NCBI RefSeq assembly: GCF_000439085.1
Contig: NZ_AUUA01000008.1
Location: forward strand, 62,001-126,000
DNA length: 64,000 nt
Direction of reading: 5' to 3'
Source: Leminorella grimontii ATCC 33999 = DSM 5078
Lineage (GTDB): Bacteria; Pseudomonadota; Gammaproteobacteria; Enterobacterales; Enterobacteriaceae
The position numbers and the translations under genes were made by a program. Under the pieces are notes generated by a model, which saw nothing but the letters and a program-made list of their open reading frames with translations, ran no database searches and was not told the DNA's origin. Positions 44,988 to 54,888 of the stretch are shown one piece after another (the stretch's first letter is position 1; every line of letters begins with the position of its first letter).

Positions 44988-46328
44988 ATGAGCATTGTGA
45001 ATCAGGTGGCAGAGCAGCGTAAAGCGCTGGAACAGGCAGTAGCCCAGGCGCTGGAGCTGGCGAAGACGGCATCCGACGCGGCGGAAGTCAGCGTGACGAA
45101 GTCAACGGGGATTGGCGTTTCCACCCGCTTTGGCGAGGTGGAGAACGTTGAATTCAACAGCGACGGGGCGCTCGGCATTACGGTATTTCACCAGCAGCGC
45201 AAGGGCAGCGCGTCGTCTACGGATCTGAGCCCGGATGCGATTGCGCGCACGGTTCAGGCGGCGCTCGACATTGCTCGTTACACCTCCGCTGATGCCTACT
45301 CTGGCATTGGTGAACGCGATCTGATGGCCTTTGACGCGCCGGATCTGGATCTGTTTCACCCCGTTGAGCTTGACGCGGAACGCTTCATCGAACTGGCCGC
45401 TCGGGCCGAGCGCAGCGCGCTAGAAGCCGACCCGCGCATTACCAACAGCGAGGGCGGCAGCTTTAACAGCCACTATGGCGTAAAGGTCTACGGCAATAGC
45501 CACGGCATGCTGCAAAGTTACTGCAGCAGCCGACACTCTATGTCCTGCTGCGTTATCGCCGAGCAGGACGGCGACATGGAGCGCGACTACGCTTACACCA
45601 TCTCCCGCGTGGCGTCCGATCTTAAGAGCGCCGAGTGGGTAGGGCAGGAGGCCGCTCGCCGCACGCTGTCCCGTTTAAGCCCGCGCAAGCTGCCCACGAT
45701 GCAGGCACCGGTGATGTTCAGCGCCGAAGTGGCGACCGGGCTGTTTGGCCATCTGGTTTCGGCCATCAGCGGCGGCAACGTTTATCGTAAGTCCACCTTT
45801 TTGTTAAACGAGCTGGGCAAGCAGATACTGCCTTCCTGGCTTACGATTAGCGAACGTCCGCACATCCTGAAAGGGTTGGCCTCAACGCCGTTTGACAGTG
45901 AAGGGATCGCCACGCGCTCTCGCGAAATCGTCAACGCCGGCGTGCTGGAAACCTGGCTTTTGACCAGCTATTCGGCCCGTAAGCTCGGCATGACCAATAC
46001 TGGCCACGCGGGCGGCATTCACAACTGGCGGATTGCCGGGCAGGGGCTGGGCTTTGACGCCATGCTTAAGCAGATGGGGCGCGGTCTGCTGGTGACTGAA
46101 CTCATGGGGCAGGGCGTGAGCACCGTTACCGGCGACTATTCCCGCGGCGCCGCAGGCTTTTGGGTTGAGAACGGCGAAATTCAGTATCCGGTCAGCGAGA
46201 TTACCATTGCCGGCAACCTGAAAGAGATGCTGCGTAACATCGTTACCGTTGGGGACGACGTTGAGACGCGCAGCAACATTCAGTGTGGTTCGGTACTGAT
46301 CGAGCAAATGAAGATTGCGGGTGAATAA
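44988..46328 (+). CDS. pmbA: Metalloprotease subunit TldE/PmbA
   Basis: 446 residues. Partner of TldD in the heterodimeric protease; TldE itself lacks the HExxxH zinc site, and none is visible. [23 protein letters not shown] and [15 protein letters not shown] match the family. Same strand as tldD, 10.4 kb away. Confidence 0.97.
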   Translation: MSIVNQVAEQRKALEQAVAQALELAKTASDAAEVSVTKSTGIGVSTRFGEVENVEFNSDGALGITVFHQQRKGSASSTDLSPDAIARTVQAALDIARYTSADAYSGIGERDLMAFDAPDLDLFHPVELDAERFIELAARAERSALEADPRITNSEGGSFNSHYGVKVYGNSHGMLQSYCSSRHSMSCCVIAEQDGDMERDYAYTISRVASDLKSAEWVGQEAARRTLSRLSPRKLPTMQAPVMFSAEVATGLFGHLVSAISGGNVYRKSTFLLNELGKQILPSWLTISERPHILKGLASTPFDSEGIATRSREIVNAGVLETWLLTSYSARKLGMTNTGHAGGIHNWRIAGQGLGFDAMLKQMGRGLLVTELMGQGVSTVTGDYSRGAAGFWVENGEIQYPVSEITIAGNLKEMLRNIVTVGDDVETRSNIQCGSVLIEQMKIAGE

Positions 46329-46360
46329 AGCGCCTTTCTTGCGGTAAAAAATTACGATAA

Positions 46361-46396
46361 AAAAATGGGCCGATGCAAACCGCGCGGCCCATTTTT
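46361..46396. terminator. Bidirectional terminator between pmbA and rnk
   Basis: Twelve-base stem (46361-46372 with 46385-46396) with A and T runs at the two outer ends, between convergent genes. Confidence 0.9.
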
Positions 46397-46412
46397 TATT
46401 GTCGGCTTTTCG

Positions 46413-46820
46413 TTACTGGTGTTCGCCGGCGGCTTCCGGCTGGTGCAGCAGTTCCAGCACTTTAATTTTCGTGACCGTACCGTTGGGCAGATGCCAGCTG
46501 ATGTCAGCGCCGACGCGAAGGCCGAGCAGCGCGGCGCCGATAGGCGCCATTACGGAAAGCTGTTCGTTGCTGTCCGTCAGGGCGTTAGGGAATACCAGAG
46601 TCCGCACCCGCTCTTCCTGATTGCTGAGATCGATAAAACGAACGCGGCTGTTCATGGTAACCACGTCGGCCGGCATCTGCTCGGGGGCGACGATCTCTGC
46701 CCTGTCGATTTCTTCAGTCAGTGCCTGAGCCACCGGCGATGAAGCGAACTCAGGGCGTTCAAGCAGCATATCGATACGCTCTGCATCCAGTTCATTGATG
46801 ATGATGGTGGGTTTAAGCAT
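46413..46820 (-). CDS. rnk: Nucleoside diphosphate kinase regulator Rnk
   Basis: 135 residues. N-terminal coiled-coil-like part and C-terminal GreA/GreB-like FKBP-type domain ([34 protein letters not shown]). It binds RNA polymerase near the secondary channel and influences Ndk levels. In E. coli it lies far from here; single gene with the terminator shared with pmbA. Confidence 0.93.
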   Translation of the reverse strand: MLKPTIIINELDAERIDMLLERPEFASSPVAQALTEEIDRAEIVAPEQMPADVVTMNSRVRFIDLSNQEERVRTLVFPNALTDSNEQLSVMAPIGAALLGLRVGADISWHLPNGTVTKIKVLELLHQPEAAGEHQ

Positions 46821-46887
46821 ACATTACTCCGATAATATCCTTGATGAAGTCCCAATTAACGTTGTGCGGGCTCTAAGCAAAACAAAA

Positions 46888-46909
46888 CCCCCGCAGCTTA
46901 ATGCGGGGG
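46888..46909 (-). terminator. Second terminator after rapZ
   Basis: A perfect GC-rich 8-base stem (46888-46895 with 46902-46909), 6-base loop, then TTTTGTTTTG on the minus strand. It lies about 180 bases past rapZ, beyond the hairpin at 46960-46991. Confidence 0.85.
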
Positions 46910-46959
46910 CTTAACGTAAGTTGCAACCCGATTATCAATAGGTATTAAGCAAATTAAAA

Positions 46960-46991
46960 CGATCGGGATCGCATAATAAGCCATCCGATCG
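46960..46991 (-). terminator. First terminator-like hairpin after rapZ
   Basis: Arms CGATCGG (46960-46966) and its inverse (46985-46991), then TTTTAATTTG on the minus strand. The about 50 bases between this and the next terminator contain no gene; npr would be expected in this region. Confidence 0.55.
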
Positions 46992-47086
46992 CCGCGTAAC
47001 GTAAAATTCGTCAGCGCGGAAACGTGTGTTAACTCTGTGCATCATATCAGCAAAGTCAGGGAATGGCTAACGGGTTATTTTTTGCT

Positions 47087-47959
47087 TTAACCGCCGCTTT
47101 TTCCATCAGTTTTACGCTTTTCCAGCGTGCGGTGGCGGGACTGGACGTTCTTCCCGCGCGAGCGGAAATAGTCCGCCAACTGCTCAGCGACATAGACGGA
47201 ACGATGCTTGCCGCCCGTACAGCCGATGGCGACCGTCAGGTAGCTGCGGTTGTTGGTTTCCAGCATCGGCAGCCACTGCTCCAGATAGCTGCGGGTCTGA
47301 TAAATGAAGTTGTGAACTTCCGTGTGTCGGTCCAGAAACGCGGCTACCGGCTTGTCGAGCCCGGTCATTGGGCGAAGCTTGGGATCCCAGTGGGGGTTAG
47401 GCAGGAAGCGCACGTCAAACACGTAGTCGGCGTCGATGGGGATGCCGTGCTTAAAGCCGAAGGATTCAAACACCATCGTCAGCTCGCGTTCGCGCTTGCC
47501 GAGCAGGCGGGCCCTGAGCATTTCGGCCAGTTCGTGTACGGACATTTCGGCCGTGTCGATAATCAGGTCGGCCCGCGAACGCAGAGGCTCAAGCAGGGCG
47601 TCCTCTTCGTCAATAGCGCTCTCAAGCGACAGGTTTTTATTCGACAGCGGATGCAGACGACGGGTGTCGCTGTAGCGGCGGATAAGCGTATTACGGTCGG
47701 CGTCTAAAAACAGAAGCTGGGGCGTGAAGTCGCCGGGCAGGCCGTTGAGCACCTCTTCCAGGATCTCTGGCGTTTCAGGCAGGTTTCGTACGTCAATGCT
47801 GACGGCGGCGGACGTTTCTCGCTGAGAGAGCGTTTCCGCCAGCTGCGGCAGTAGCACCACAGGCAGGTTGTCGACACAGTAGAACCCCATATCCTCCAGC
47901 GCACGGAGCGCGACGGATTTACCCGAGCCGGAACGGCCGCTGACAATCATCAGCACCAT
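47087..47959 (-). CDS. rapZ: RNase adapter protein RapZ
   Basis: 290 residues. It binds the small RNAs GlmY and GlmZ and presents GlmZ to RNase E, controlling glucosamine-6-phosphate synthase. Walker A GRSGSGKS at 8-15; C-terminal RNA-binding part [19 protein letters not shown] and [10 protein letters not shown]. It is a few residues longer than E. coli RapZ (TDGKSGG tail). Downstream of ptsN as in E. coli, but npr, which normally follows, is absent. Confidence 0.97.
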   Translation of the reverse strand: MVLMIVSGRSGSGKSVALRALEDMGFYCVDNLPVVLLPQLAETLSQRETSAAVSIDVRNLPETPEILEEVLNGLPGDFTPQLLFLDADRNTLIRRYSDTRRLHPLSNKNLSLESAIDEEDALLEPLRSRADLIIDTAEMSVHELAEMLRARLLGKRERELTMVFESFGFKHGIPIDADYVFDVRFLPNPHWDPKLRPMTGLDKPVAAFLDRHTEVHNFIYQTRSYLEQWLPMLETNNRSYLTVAIGCTGGKHRSVYVAEQLADYFRSRGKNVQSRHRTLEKRKTDGKSGG

Positions 47960-48128
47960 GTTACTCTTCCCCTTAGTGATCGTAATACGAGGTTAATCTA
48001 CGGTCGGCTGTGCTATCGCTCATCGCCGCAGGATAATTCGTTTGCCTTCATTGGCACTGTATACGTATATAGCGATAACGTTTTCACTCTACATGACAAA
48101 AGCAACTTTATGCCATCATTTTGTGTCA

Positions 48129-48668
48129 TTACTTCTCATCATGCGATTCATCAACGGACGAATCTTCTTCAGGCTTCGGCGCTTCTTCCTGAGCGTCCGT
48201 CGCACCGGCCAGCAGCTGGTACAGCTCTTCGTCCGTCTGTGCGATGCGCAGCTGGCGGCACAGGGTTTTATCGCTAAAACGTTGGGCAATTGCTGACAGC
48301 GTTTCCAGATAGCTTTGGCACTCGCCCTCAGGCACTAAAAGCGCGAACAGGATGTCGACCGGCTGGTTATCCGCCGCGTCGAAGCTAACCGGTTGCTCAA
48401 GCGTAATAAATACGCCAACGGCGCGGGTGGTGTCTTCTTCCAGCTTGCCGTGAGGGATTGCGACGCCTGCGCCGATGCCGGTTGTGCCCATGCGCTCACG
48501 GCTGAGGATAGCCTCAAAAACGGTGGCGACAGGGATATTTAGCTGCTCGGCGGCCAGCTCGCTGATAATTTCCAGCGCGCGCTTTTTGCTGGAACAGTGA
48601 ACCGCGCAGCGCGTGCTTTCAGGCTTGAGAATGGCGCGTAGTTGTGTGGTGGATAGCGTGCTCATCAT
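48129..48668 (-). CDS. ptsN: PTS-Ntr nitrogen regulatory EIIA protein PtsN
   Basis: 179 residues. EIIA fold of the nitrogen phosphotransferase system; phosphorylatable His in GVAIPHGKLE near residue 74. It controls potassium transport and other targets according to phosphorylation. It carries an acidic tail of about 20 residues (AQEEAPKPEEDSSVDES) not found in E. coli PtsN (163 residues). It starts 17 bases after rpoN, where hpf normally lies. Confidence 0.95.
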   Translation of the reverse strand: MMSTLSTTQLRAILKPESTRCAVHCSSKKRALEIISELAAEQLNIPVATVFEAILSRERMGTTGIGAGVAIPHGKLEEDTTRAVGVFITLEQPVSFDAADNQPVDILFALLVPEGECQSYLETLSAIAQRFSDKTLCRQLRIAQTDEELYQLLAGATDAQEEAPKPEEDSSVDESHDEK

Positions 48669-48685
48669 TTATAGCAACCGTTGGC

Positions 48686-50122
48686 TCAAACCAGCTGCTT
48701 ACGCAGGTTTGAGGGAGGAATGGACAACGACTCTCGGTATTTTGCCACGGTCCTTCTGGCGACCATAATTCCCTGTTCCGTTAGCATATCGGCGATTTTA
48801 CTGTCGCTGAGCGGCTTGGAGGGATTCTCGGCCGAGATCATTTTTTTCACCAGCGCACGGATGGCGGTAGAGGAGGCTTCGCCGCCGCTTTCGGTGCTCA
48901 CATGGCTGGAGAAGAAGTATTTTAGCTCAAAAATGCCGCGCGGGCTGTGCAGATATTTTTGCGTAGTCACCCGTGAGATGGTGGACTCGTGCATATCAAC
49001 GGCCTGGGCGATGTCTGCTAAAACCATGGGCTTCATAAATTCCGGCCCTGACTCGAAGAAGGCCTCTTGGCGCTCCACGATGCATTCCGTTACCCGTAGC
49101 AGCGTATCGTTACGGCTTTCCAGGCTTTTTATCAGCCACTTTGCGTCCTGCAAATGGCTGCGGATATACTGATTATCGCTGGCGTTATGCGTGTTGGTCA
49201 TGGCGGCGTAGTGCTGGTTGATGCGAAGCCGCGGAACGCTTTCCGTATTGAGCTCCACGCACCATTTCCCCTGAATTTTACGCACTAGGACGTCGGGAAT
49301 GACGTATTCCGATTCGCTGGCGTATATCGATTGGCCGGGGCGCGGATCGAGGCTTTGAATAAGCTGCATCGCTTCTTTTAGCAACGATTCGCTGATTCGA
49401 GTCAGTTTTAGCAGCGTTCTAAAGTCGTGATTGCCCAGCAGGGTCAAGTGCTCTGAAACGATCTCACACGCCTGCGTAAGCCCCGGGGTGTTTTTATCCA
49501 GCTGGGATAGCTGCACCAGCAGGCATTCGCGCAGGTCGCGCGCGGCGACGCCGACCGGATCGAAGCGTTGAATGCGCTTAAGCACCGCCTCAATTTCTGC
49601 GATGTCTACCGCTTCATCTTCCTGCCCCAGGCTTTCGGCGATGTCTTCCAGCGGGACGGTAAGATAGCCCGCATCGTCGACGGCGTCGATGATGGCGACG
49701 GCGATAGCCTTATCCAGCTCGGTAAAGGGGGTGAGATCCATTTGCCATATCAGATGGTCCTGAAGCGTCAGCGTGGTCTCGCCCTGAAAGACGGGCAGCT
49801 CGTCGTCCCCGTAGTCGTTGCGGGTGCCGGAAGGCGTACCTGCGGTGTAGATTTCGTCCCAGGAGGCGTCCAGCGGGAGGTCTTCGGGAATATCCGACTG
49901 TTGCAGCGCGTCGCTGGTGTCAATATTCTCCATCTCGGGCTCTTCGCGCGCGTCGATTTCGTCGTGGGCGTCAGCCTGTTCAAGCAGCGGGTTGCTCTCC
50001 AGCGCGGTTTGAATCTCCTGCTGTAGCTCAAGCGTCGACAGCTGCAGCAGACGAATGGCCTGCTGTAGTTGGGGCGTCATGGTTAACTGTTGGCTTAGCC
50101 TGAGCTGTAAACCTTGCTTCAT
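48686..50122 (-). CDS. rpoN: RNA polymerase sigma-54 factor
   Basis: 478 residues. Gln/Leu-rich activator-interaction region I at 1-50 ([20 protein letters not shown]), acidic region II, core-binding domain, helix-turn-helix and the RpoN box [10 protein letters not shown] near the C terminus, which contacts the -24 element. It directs transcription of nitrogen, formate and other genes with AAA+ activators. 24 bases after lptB. Confidence 0.98.
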   Translation of the reverse strand: MKQGLQLRLSQQLTMTPQLQQAIRLLQLSTLELQQEIQTALESNPLLEQADAHDEIDAREEPEMENIDTSDALQQSDIPEDLPLDASWDEIYTAGTPSGTRNDYGDDELPVFQGETTLTLQDHLIWQMDLTPFTELDKAIAVAIIDAVDDAGYLTVPLEDIAESLGQEDEAVDIAEIEAVLKRIQRFDPVGVAARDLRECLLVQLSQLDKNTPGLTQACEIVSEHLTLLGNHDFRTLLKLTRISESLLKEAMQLIQSLDPRPGQSIYASESEYVIPDVLVRKIQGKWCVELNTESVPRLRINQHYAAMTNTHNASDNQYIRSHLQDAKWLIKSLESRNDTLLRVTECIVERQEAFFESGPEFMKPMVLADIAQAVDMHESTISRVTTQKYLHSPRGIFELKYFFSSHVSTESGGEASSTAIRALVKKMISAENPSKPLSDSKIADMLTEQGIMVARRTVAKYRESLSIPPSNLRKQLV

Positions 50123-50146
50123 AGTACCGCTTTACGTCTCTTTTGC

Positions 50147-50872
50147 TTAAAGTCTGAACTCGTTGCCCAGATAAACGCGCTTAACGTGTTCGTCTTCCAG
50201 AATAGAAGAAGGCGTACCGTGGGCAATCAGATGGCCTTGGCTTACGATATAGGCGCGTTCGCAGACGTCCAGCGTTTCGCGAACGTTGTGGTCCGTTATT
50301 AGTACGCCCAAGCCGCTGTCGCGCAGGTGCTCGATGATCTTTTTAATATCAATGACGGAAATCGGGTCAACGCCGGCGAACGGTTCATCCAGCAGGATAA
50401 ACTTGGGGTTGGCGGCCAGCGCGCGGGCGATCTCTACCCGACGGCGTTCACCACCTGACAGGGACTGCCCCAGATTCTTGCGCAGGTGATCGATATGAAA
50501 CTCTTCCAGCAGCTCGTTGGCGCGGTCTTCGCGCTGTTGGCTGTTTAAATCGTTACGAATCTGAAGCACTGCCATCAGGTTATCGTAGACGCTCAGACGC
50601 CGAAAAATAGAGGCTTCCTGCGGCAGGTAGCCAATGCCGCGGCGGGCGCGGGCATGCAGCGGCAACAGGCTAATGTCTTCACCGTCGATAGCGATAGAGC
50701 CTGCGTCGCGCTGCACGATGCCGACGACCATATAAAAGGTCGTTGTCTTTCCCGCGCCGTTAGGCCCCAGCAGGCCAACGATTTCGCCGGAGTTGACCGT
50801 CAGGCTGACGTCTTCTACGACGCGGCGGCCTTTGTAGGCTTTTGCCAGATTCTCTGCTGTTAGTGTTGCCAT
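50147..50872 (-). CDS. lptB: Lipopolysaccharide export ATP-binding protein LptB
   Basis: 241 residues. ABC ATPase of the LptB2FG complex that extracts LPS from the inner membrane. Walker [10 protein letters not shown] near residue 36, signature LSGGERRR, Walker [14 protein letters not shown]. Lies between lptA and rpoN. Confidence 0.98.
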   Translation of the reverse strand: MATLTAENLAKAYKGRRVVEDVSLTVNSGEIVGLLGPNGAGKTTTFYMVVGIVQRDAGSIAIDGEDISLLPLHARARRGIGYLPQEASIFRRLSVYDNLMAVLQIRNDLNSQQREDRANELLEEFHIDHLRKNLGQSLSGGERRRVEIARALAANPKFILLDEPFAGVDPISVIDIKKIIEHLRDSGLGVLITDHNVRETLDVCERAYIVSQGHLIAHGTPSSILEDEHVKRVYLGNEFRL

Positions 50873-50918
50873 GCGTTATCGTTTACTCTTCTTTTCGTCA
50901 CGCGCAAGCGCGCCATGG

Positions 50919-51467
50919 TTAATTCTTTTTCTGCAGCTGGGACGGCACCAGAATGGTGGTGACGCGCTTGCCTTTGTTACTAAAGGCTTCCATCTTCTGC
51001 TCTTTAACTTTATAGGTGATTCGGTCGCCCTGTACGTTGCTGTCCAGCTGTTCAAGGTAGGCGTTGCCGGTCAGATCGACAAAGTCGGTCGCCAGCTCAT
51101 AGCGCAGCTTCTGACCGTGCCCCTTCACCGGCTTGCCGTTGTCTTGAAGCTGGTAAAAGGTCACCGGATTGCCGAAAGCTTCCACGACCTCTTTGCCTTT
51201 CTCGTTTTCAGGGCGGGTTACAACGACTTTGTCTGCGCGAATGTCGATAGAACCCTGCTTGACGACCACATCACCGGTAAAGGTAACGACGTTACCCGTC
51301 ATGTCCAGCGACTGTTGGGCTGACGTAATGTTGATCGGCTGGTTTGTGTCGTCCTTTAGCGCAAACGCCGACGTGCTGGTCAAAAGCAGTGCGGCGGCAA
51401 CAAGCGCCGAGCGTCCGACGTTAGGGTTACGGTGCATTTTTGTTACCGGCTTTTGGTTGAACTTCAT
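50919..51467 (-). CDS. lptA: Lipopolysaccharide transport periplasmic protein LptA
   Basis: 182 residues. Signal peptide at about 1-36 (long basic N terminus, cleavage near AFA-LK), then the beta-jellyroll OstA domain (QQSLDMTGNVVTFTGDVVVKQGSIDI) that forms the bridge carrying LPS across the periplasm. Overlaps lptC by 41 bases, as in E. coli where the overlap is also long. Confidence 0.96.
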   Translation of the reverse strand: MKFNQKPVTKMHRNPNVGRSALVAAALLLTSTSAFALKDDTNQPINITSAQQSLDMTGNVVTFTGDVVVKQGSIDIRADKVVVTRPENEKGKEVVEAFGNPVTFYQLQDNGKPVKGHGQKLRYELATDFVDLTGNAYLEQLDSNVQGDRITYKVKEQKMEAFSNKGKRVTTILVPSQLQKKN

Positions 51468-52014
51468 AATAGGTTTTTACCTTTTCAATCAGCTTAGCTG
51501 TTTTACTGCGCAGGTTTCCGCGCATCTTCATCCCTTCAGAGGTAAAACTTGCCCCATAAAGCGTGACGCGATCGTCAGAGCTGATATCTTGCGTCGTCAG
51601 GTTGATATCAGCGTTGTCTGTCTTGATTTTTTCCAACTGCGAGGTGGCCGTCAGGCTGTTGACCTCCACATCGCCATACAAATAAAGCATGCGGCTTTTT
51701 GTCAGTTTCGCACGGTTTGCCCGGATCGACCAGATGGCGACCTGCTCTTTATCGAATACGATCATCACCGGGCTGGTAAACCAGGTGTCTTCCGGCTTGG
51801 CGTAGTATTTTACGTCTTCCGCCGTTAACTTGTAGTTTAATAGACCTTCGGGATTATACACGATGGTGATCATTTGCTGGCTTTGGTAGGTCGGCTCTTT
51901 GTCGTCGGGCGGAACGATGGACTGAGCGTCCTCTTTATCCGCCAGATTCCAGCCGATCAGGCCCAAAACGGCGAGCGTCAGCAGTACGGTGATAACGGTC
52001 TTCAGCTTGCTCAT
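51427..52014 (-). CDS. lptC: Lipopolysaccharide transport protein LptC
   Basis: 195 residues. Single transmembrane anchor at about 5-24 and a periplasmic beta-jellyroll (NPEGLLNYKLTAEDVKYY). It passes LPS from LptFG to LptA. ATGA overlap with kdsC. Confidence 0.96.
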   Translation of the reverse strand: MSKLKTVITVLLTLAVLGLIGWNLADKEDAQSIVPPDDKEPTYQSQQMITIVYNPEGLLNYKLTAEDVKYYAKPEDTWFTSPVMIVFDKEQVAIWSIRANRAKLTKSRMLYLYGDVEVNSLTATSQLEKIKTDNADINLTTQDISSDDRVTLYGASFTSEGMKMRGNLRSKTAKLIEKVKTYYEVQPKAGNKNAP

Positions 52015-52559
52015 ATCGATAGCCCCCGAGCGTCGTCAAGCTTTCCCTGCGCCTGTAATATAAGGTCGCACAGCTCGCGTACTGCGCCTCGGCCGCCCGG
52101 CGTTCTGGTCACAAAGTGCGCTTTGGTCAGAAGCCAGGGATGGGCATCGGCTACGGCCACGGCTAAACCAACCTGCGCCATAACGGGCCAGTCGATAAGA
52201 TCGTCGCCGATATAGGCGACCTGCTCAGGGGCCAGCGACAGCTCGTGAAGCATTTTGTTGAACGGAACGAGCTTATCAGACAGCCCCTGATAAAGATGAG
52301 CGATCCCCAGCGTTTTTGCGCGCTCTGCAACCAGCTTGTCCTTACGGCCGGTAAGAATCGCTACCTCAACGCCAGACGTCAGCAGGCAGCGGATGCCGTA
52401 GCCGTCGCGTACGCTAAACGCCTTCAGCTCTTCGCCATGGTTGCCCATATAGATAAGTCCGTCGGACATCACGCCGTCCACGTCGCAGATAAGCAAACGA
52501 ATGGCGCTGGCGCGCTGGAAAACCTCTTCTTCTACAGTGCCATAGCACGTATCAATCAT
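52011..52559 (-). CDS. kdsC: 3-deoxy-D-manno-octulosonate 8-phosphate phosphatase
   Basis: 182 residues. HAD phosphatase with nucleophile Asp in DVDGVMSDG near residue 26 and acid motif GDDLIDWPVM. It releases Kdo, the LPS core sugar. It follows kdsD by 53 bases. Confidence 0.97.
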   Translation of the reverse strand: MIDTCYGTVEEEVFQRASAIRLLICDVDGVMSDGLIYMGNHGEELKAFSVRDGYGIRCLLTSGVEVAILTGRKDKLVAERAKTLGIAHLYQGLSDKLVPFNKMLHELSLAPEQVAYIGDDLIDWPVMAQVGLAVAVADAHPWLLTKAHFVTRTPGGRGAVRELCDLILQAQGKLDDARGLSI

Positions 52560-52612
52560 ATCAATACTCTTTAAAACGCTCAGCCCGAATGACGTAAACG
52601 TTCTATTTTGCC

Positions 52613-53581
52613 CTAAACGACGCCTGCGCGCAGCATATCATGCATGTGCACGACGCCTTCCAACTTATCGCCTTCGGCGACGATAAGCGCTGTGATGTGC
52701 TTAGACTGCATCAGATTCAGCGCTTCAACCGCCAGAATCGAAGGGGAAACCCGGATGCCGCCTTTAGTCATGACGTCAGCGATTTTTGCATCTCTGATAT
52801 CAATATTCTGGTCGAAAATACGTCGTAAGTCACCGTCGGTAAAGATGCCTTTAATTATCATGTCGTCATTGCAGATGACGGTCAGCCCCAGATTTTTACG
52901 GGTAATCTCAACCAGCGCTTCTCTTAGCGTCGCGTCGGCGGCAACGCGAGGGATTTCATCGCCTGCGTGCATAATGTCGCTGACCCGCAGCAAGAGTTTG
53001 CGCCCTAGCGCGCCGCCGGGGTGAGAAAGCGCGAAGTCATCGGCGGTGAATCCCTTGGCTTTGAGCAGCGCGACGGCCAGCGCGTCGCCCATTACCAGTG
53101 TCGCCGTGGTGCTGCTGGTTGGCGCAAGCCCCAGCGGGCAGGCTTCTTTAGGGACGTGAACGCACAGGTGGACGTCGGCCACTCTGCCCATGGCGCTGTT
53201 AGGGTTGCCCGTCATGCAGATAAGCGGAATTTGCAGGCGTTTAATGACCGGAACCAGCGCCATAATTTCGCTGGATTCGCCGGAATAAGAGATAGCTATC
53301 ACCACGTCGTTTGCGGTTATCATGCCCAGATCGCCGTGGCTTGCTTCGGCCGGGTGCACAAAGAAAGAGGGCGTTCCCGTACTGGCGAAAGAGGCGGCGA
53401 TCTTACAGCCGATGTGGCCGGATTTCCCCATTCCCATCACGATGACCTTGCCCTTGCACTCAAGCATCATGGCGCAGGCGCGGTTGAAGTCCTTGTCTAT
53501 GTATTGATAAAGCTGGTCCAGGGCGCTTCTTTCGATATCAAGAACCTGCTTACCCGCCTGCTGAAAGTCAAAACTGGACAT
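52613..53581 (-). CDS. kdsD: Arabinose-5-phosphate isomerase KdsD
   Basis: 322 residues. Sugar isomerase (SIS) domain at about 35-170 (GMGKSGHIGCKIAASFASTG, SHGDLGM, PTSSTTATLVMGDAL), then two CBS domains. It makes arabinose 5-phosphate for Kdo synthesis. First gene of the run kdsD-kdsC-lptCAB-rpoN. yrbG, which lies upstream in E. coli, is missing. Confidence 0.97.
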   Translation of the reverse strand: MSSFDFQQAGKQVLDIERSALDQLYQYIDKDFNRACAMMLECKGKVIVMGMGKSGHIGCKIAASFASTGTPSFFVHPAEASHGDLGMITANDVVIAISYSGESSEIMALVPVIKRLQIPLICMTGNPNSAMGRVADVHLCVHVPKEACPLGLAPTSSTTATLVMGDALAVALLKAKGFTADDFALSHPGGALGRKLLLRVSDIMHAGDEIPRVAADATLREALVEITRKNLGLTVICNDDMIIKGIFTDGDLRRIFDQNIDIRDAKIADVMTKGGIRVSPSILAVEALNLMQSKHITALIVAEGDKLEGVVHMHDMLRAGVV

Positions 53582-54084
53582 TGCGCTGTCTCGCTGTATT
53601 TAAGGATGAATCAAAAAATGCGTCTAAATATCAACCGCTACGTTAGCGGCCGTCGCCCGATAAGGGCATAAAAATGAGTGTGGCTAAGCGTAACAGGTCA
53701 GCGGCACCAATCGCAAACTCACTGCGTCGCCGAAAGCGCTATTATGAGTGCCAACATGGTAAAATCCCAACTGCGAAATGAGATTAGAGGCTATTATAAG
53801 GCTATATCCTCCGTGGTCGTAAGGGGGAAGGGAATTTGTATCGCCCGCTTGTGTAAATTTCACGTAAAGAAGCATCTTTATTATGGTGCGTTAGTCATAA
53901 TATCCGCCGGGTCGTGGCCGCAGAATTTGCTAAACGGCTGGCCCGATTCATAGAGTGATGGATGATGGTCTGATTTGGTTTTGCTTTACCGTTAGTCTTG
54001 GCGTGCGGTGAGGAGTTGAGCCAGAGTATATAAATACTTATGATGGACACATGAAGTATTTCATCCTGATAGTGAAGGACGAGA
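53582..54084. other. 503-base divergent intergenic region, kdsD/mlaF
   Basis: It contains no convincing gene. In E. coli this position holds yrbG (about 975 bases), of which no trace is visible. A TATATAAATACTT stretch near 54026 may be the -10 area of mlaF. AAGGA lies before the mlaF start. An open frame at 53678-53953 codes for no recognisable protein. Confidence 0.6.
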
Positions 54085-54888
54085 ATGAATAAGTCGACAA
54101 CAAATTTGGTTGAAGTGCGCGAGATGTCGTTTTTCCGCGGAGGTCGTCCAATTTTTCAGGATATCAACCTGACGGTGCCGCGCGGAAAAGTTACCGCGAT
54201 TATGGGGCCTTCGGGGATTGGTAAAACCACCCTTTTGCGGCTCATCGGCGGCCAATTGACCCCAAGCAGCGGCGAAATCATCTTTGATGGGGACAATATC
54301 CCTTCGCTTTCCCGCAGGCGCCTTTACGACGTTCGTAAGAAAATGAGCATGCTGTTTCAGTCCGGCGCGCTGTTCACCGATTTAACCGTATTTGAAAACG
54401 TCGCCTATCCGCTGCGCGAACATACGCGCCTGCCGGAAGAGCTGGTGCGCAGCACGGTATTAATGAAGCTTGAAGCGGTAGGGCTGCGCGGCGCGGCGAA
54501 CCTGATGCCGTCCGAGCTTTCTGGCGGCATGGCGCGCCGTGCCGCGCTGGCGCGCGCTATTGCGCTGGAGCCGGAGCTCATCATGTTTGACGAACCGTTT
54601 GTCGGTCAGGATCCTATCACGATGGGCGTGTTGGTGAAGCTTATCGACGAGCTTAATAACGCGCTGGGTATTACCTGCATTGTCGTTTCTCACGACGTGC
54701 CCGAAGTGCTGAGCATTGCGGACTATGCTTATATCGTGGCCGAGCATCACGTTATTGCCGAAGGATCTCCGGCCGAACTGCGGGCTAATCCGGACCCCCG
54801 CGCCCGGCAGTTCCTTGACGGCATTGCCGACGGGCCGGTGCCTTTCCGCTTTCCCGCCGATGATTATAAAACGGAGTTATTAAGCTGA
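54085..54888 (+). CDS. mlaF: Phospholipid ABC transporter ATP-binding protein MlaF
   Basis: 267 residues. ABC ATPase with Walker [10 protein letters not shown] near residue 40, signature LSGGMARR, Walker [14 protein letters not shown]. It powers retrograde or anterograde phospholipid traffic with MlaE and MlaD. First gene of mlaFEDCB. Confidence 0.97.
   Translation: MNKSTTNLVEVREMSFFRGGRPIFQDINLTVPRGKVTAIMGPSGIGKTTLLRLIGGQLTPSSGEIIFDGDNIPSLSRRRLYDVRKKMSMLFQSGALFTDLTVFENVAYPLREHTRLPEELVRSTVLMKLEAVGLRGAANLMPSELSGGMARRAALARAIALEPELIMFDEPFVGQDPITMGVLVKLIDELNNALGITCIVVSHDVPEVLSIADYAYIVAEHHVIAEGSPAELRANPDPRARQFLDGIADGPVPFRFPADDYKTELLS

Noticed and set aside
47063-47707. 214-codon frame antisense to rapZ
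   Set aside because: rapZ is certain; the frame is a shadow.
53678-53953. 91-codon frame in the kdsD-mlaF gap as a remnant of yrbG
   Set aside because: No hydrophobic segments or exchanger motifs.
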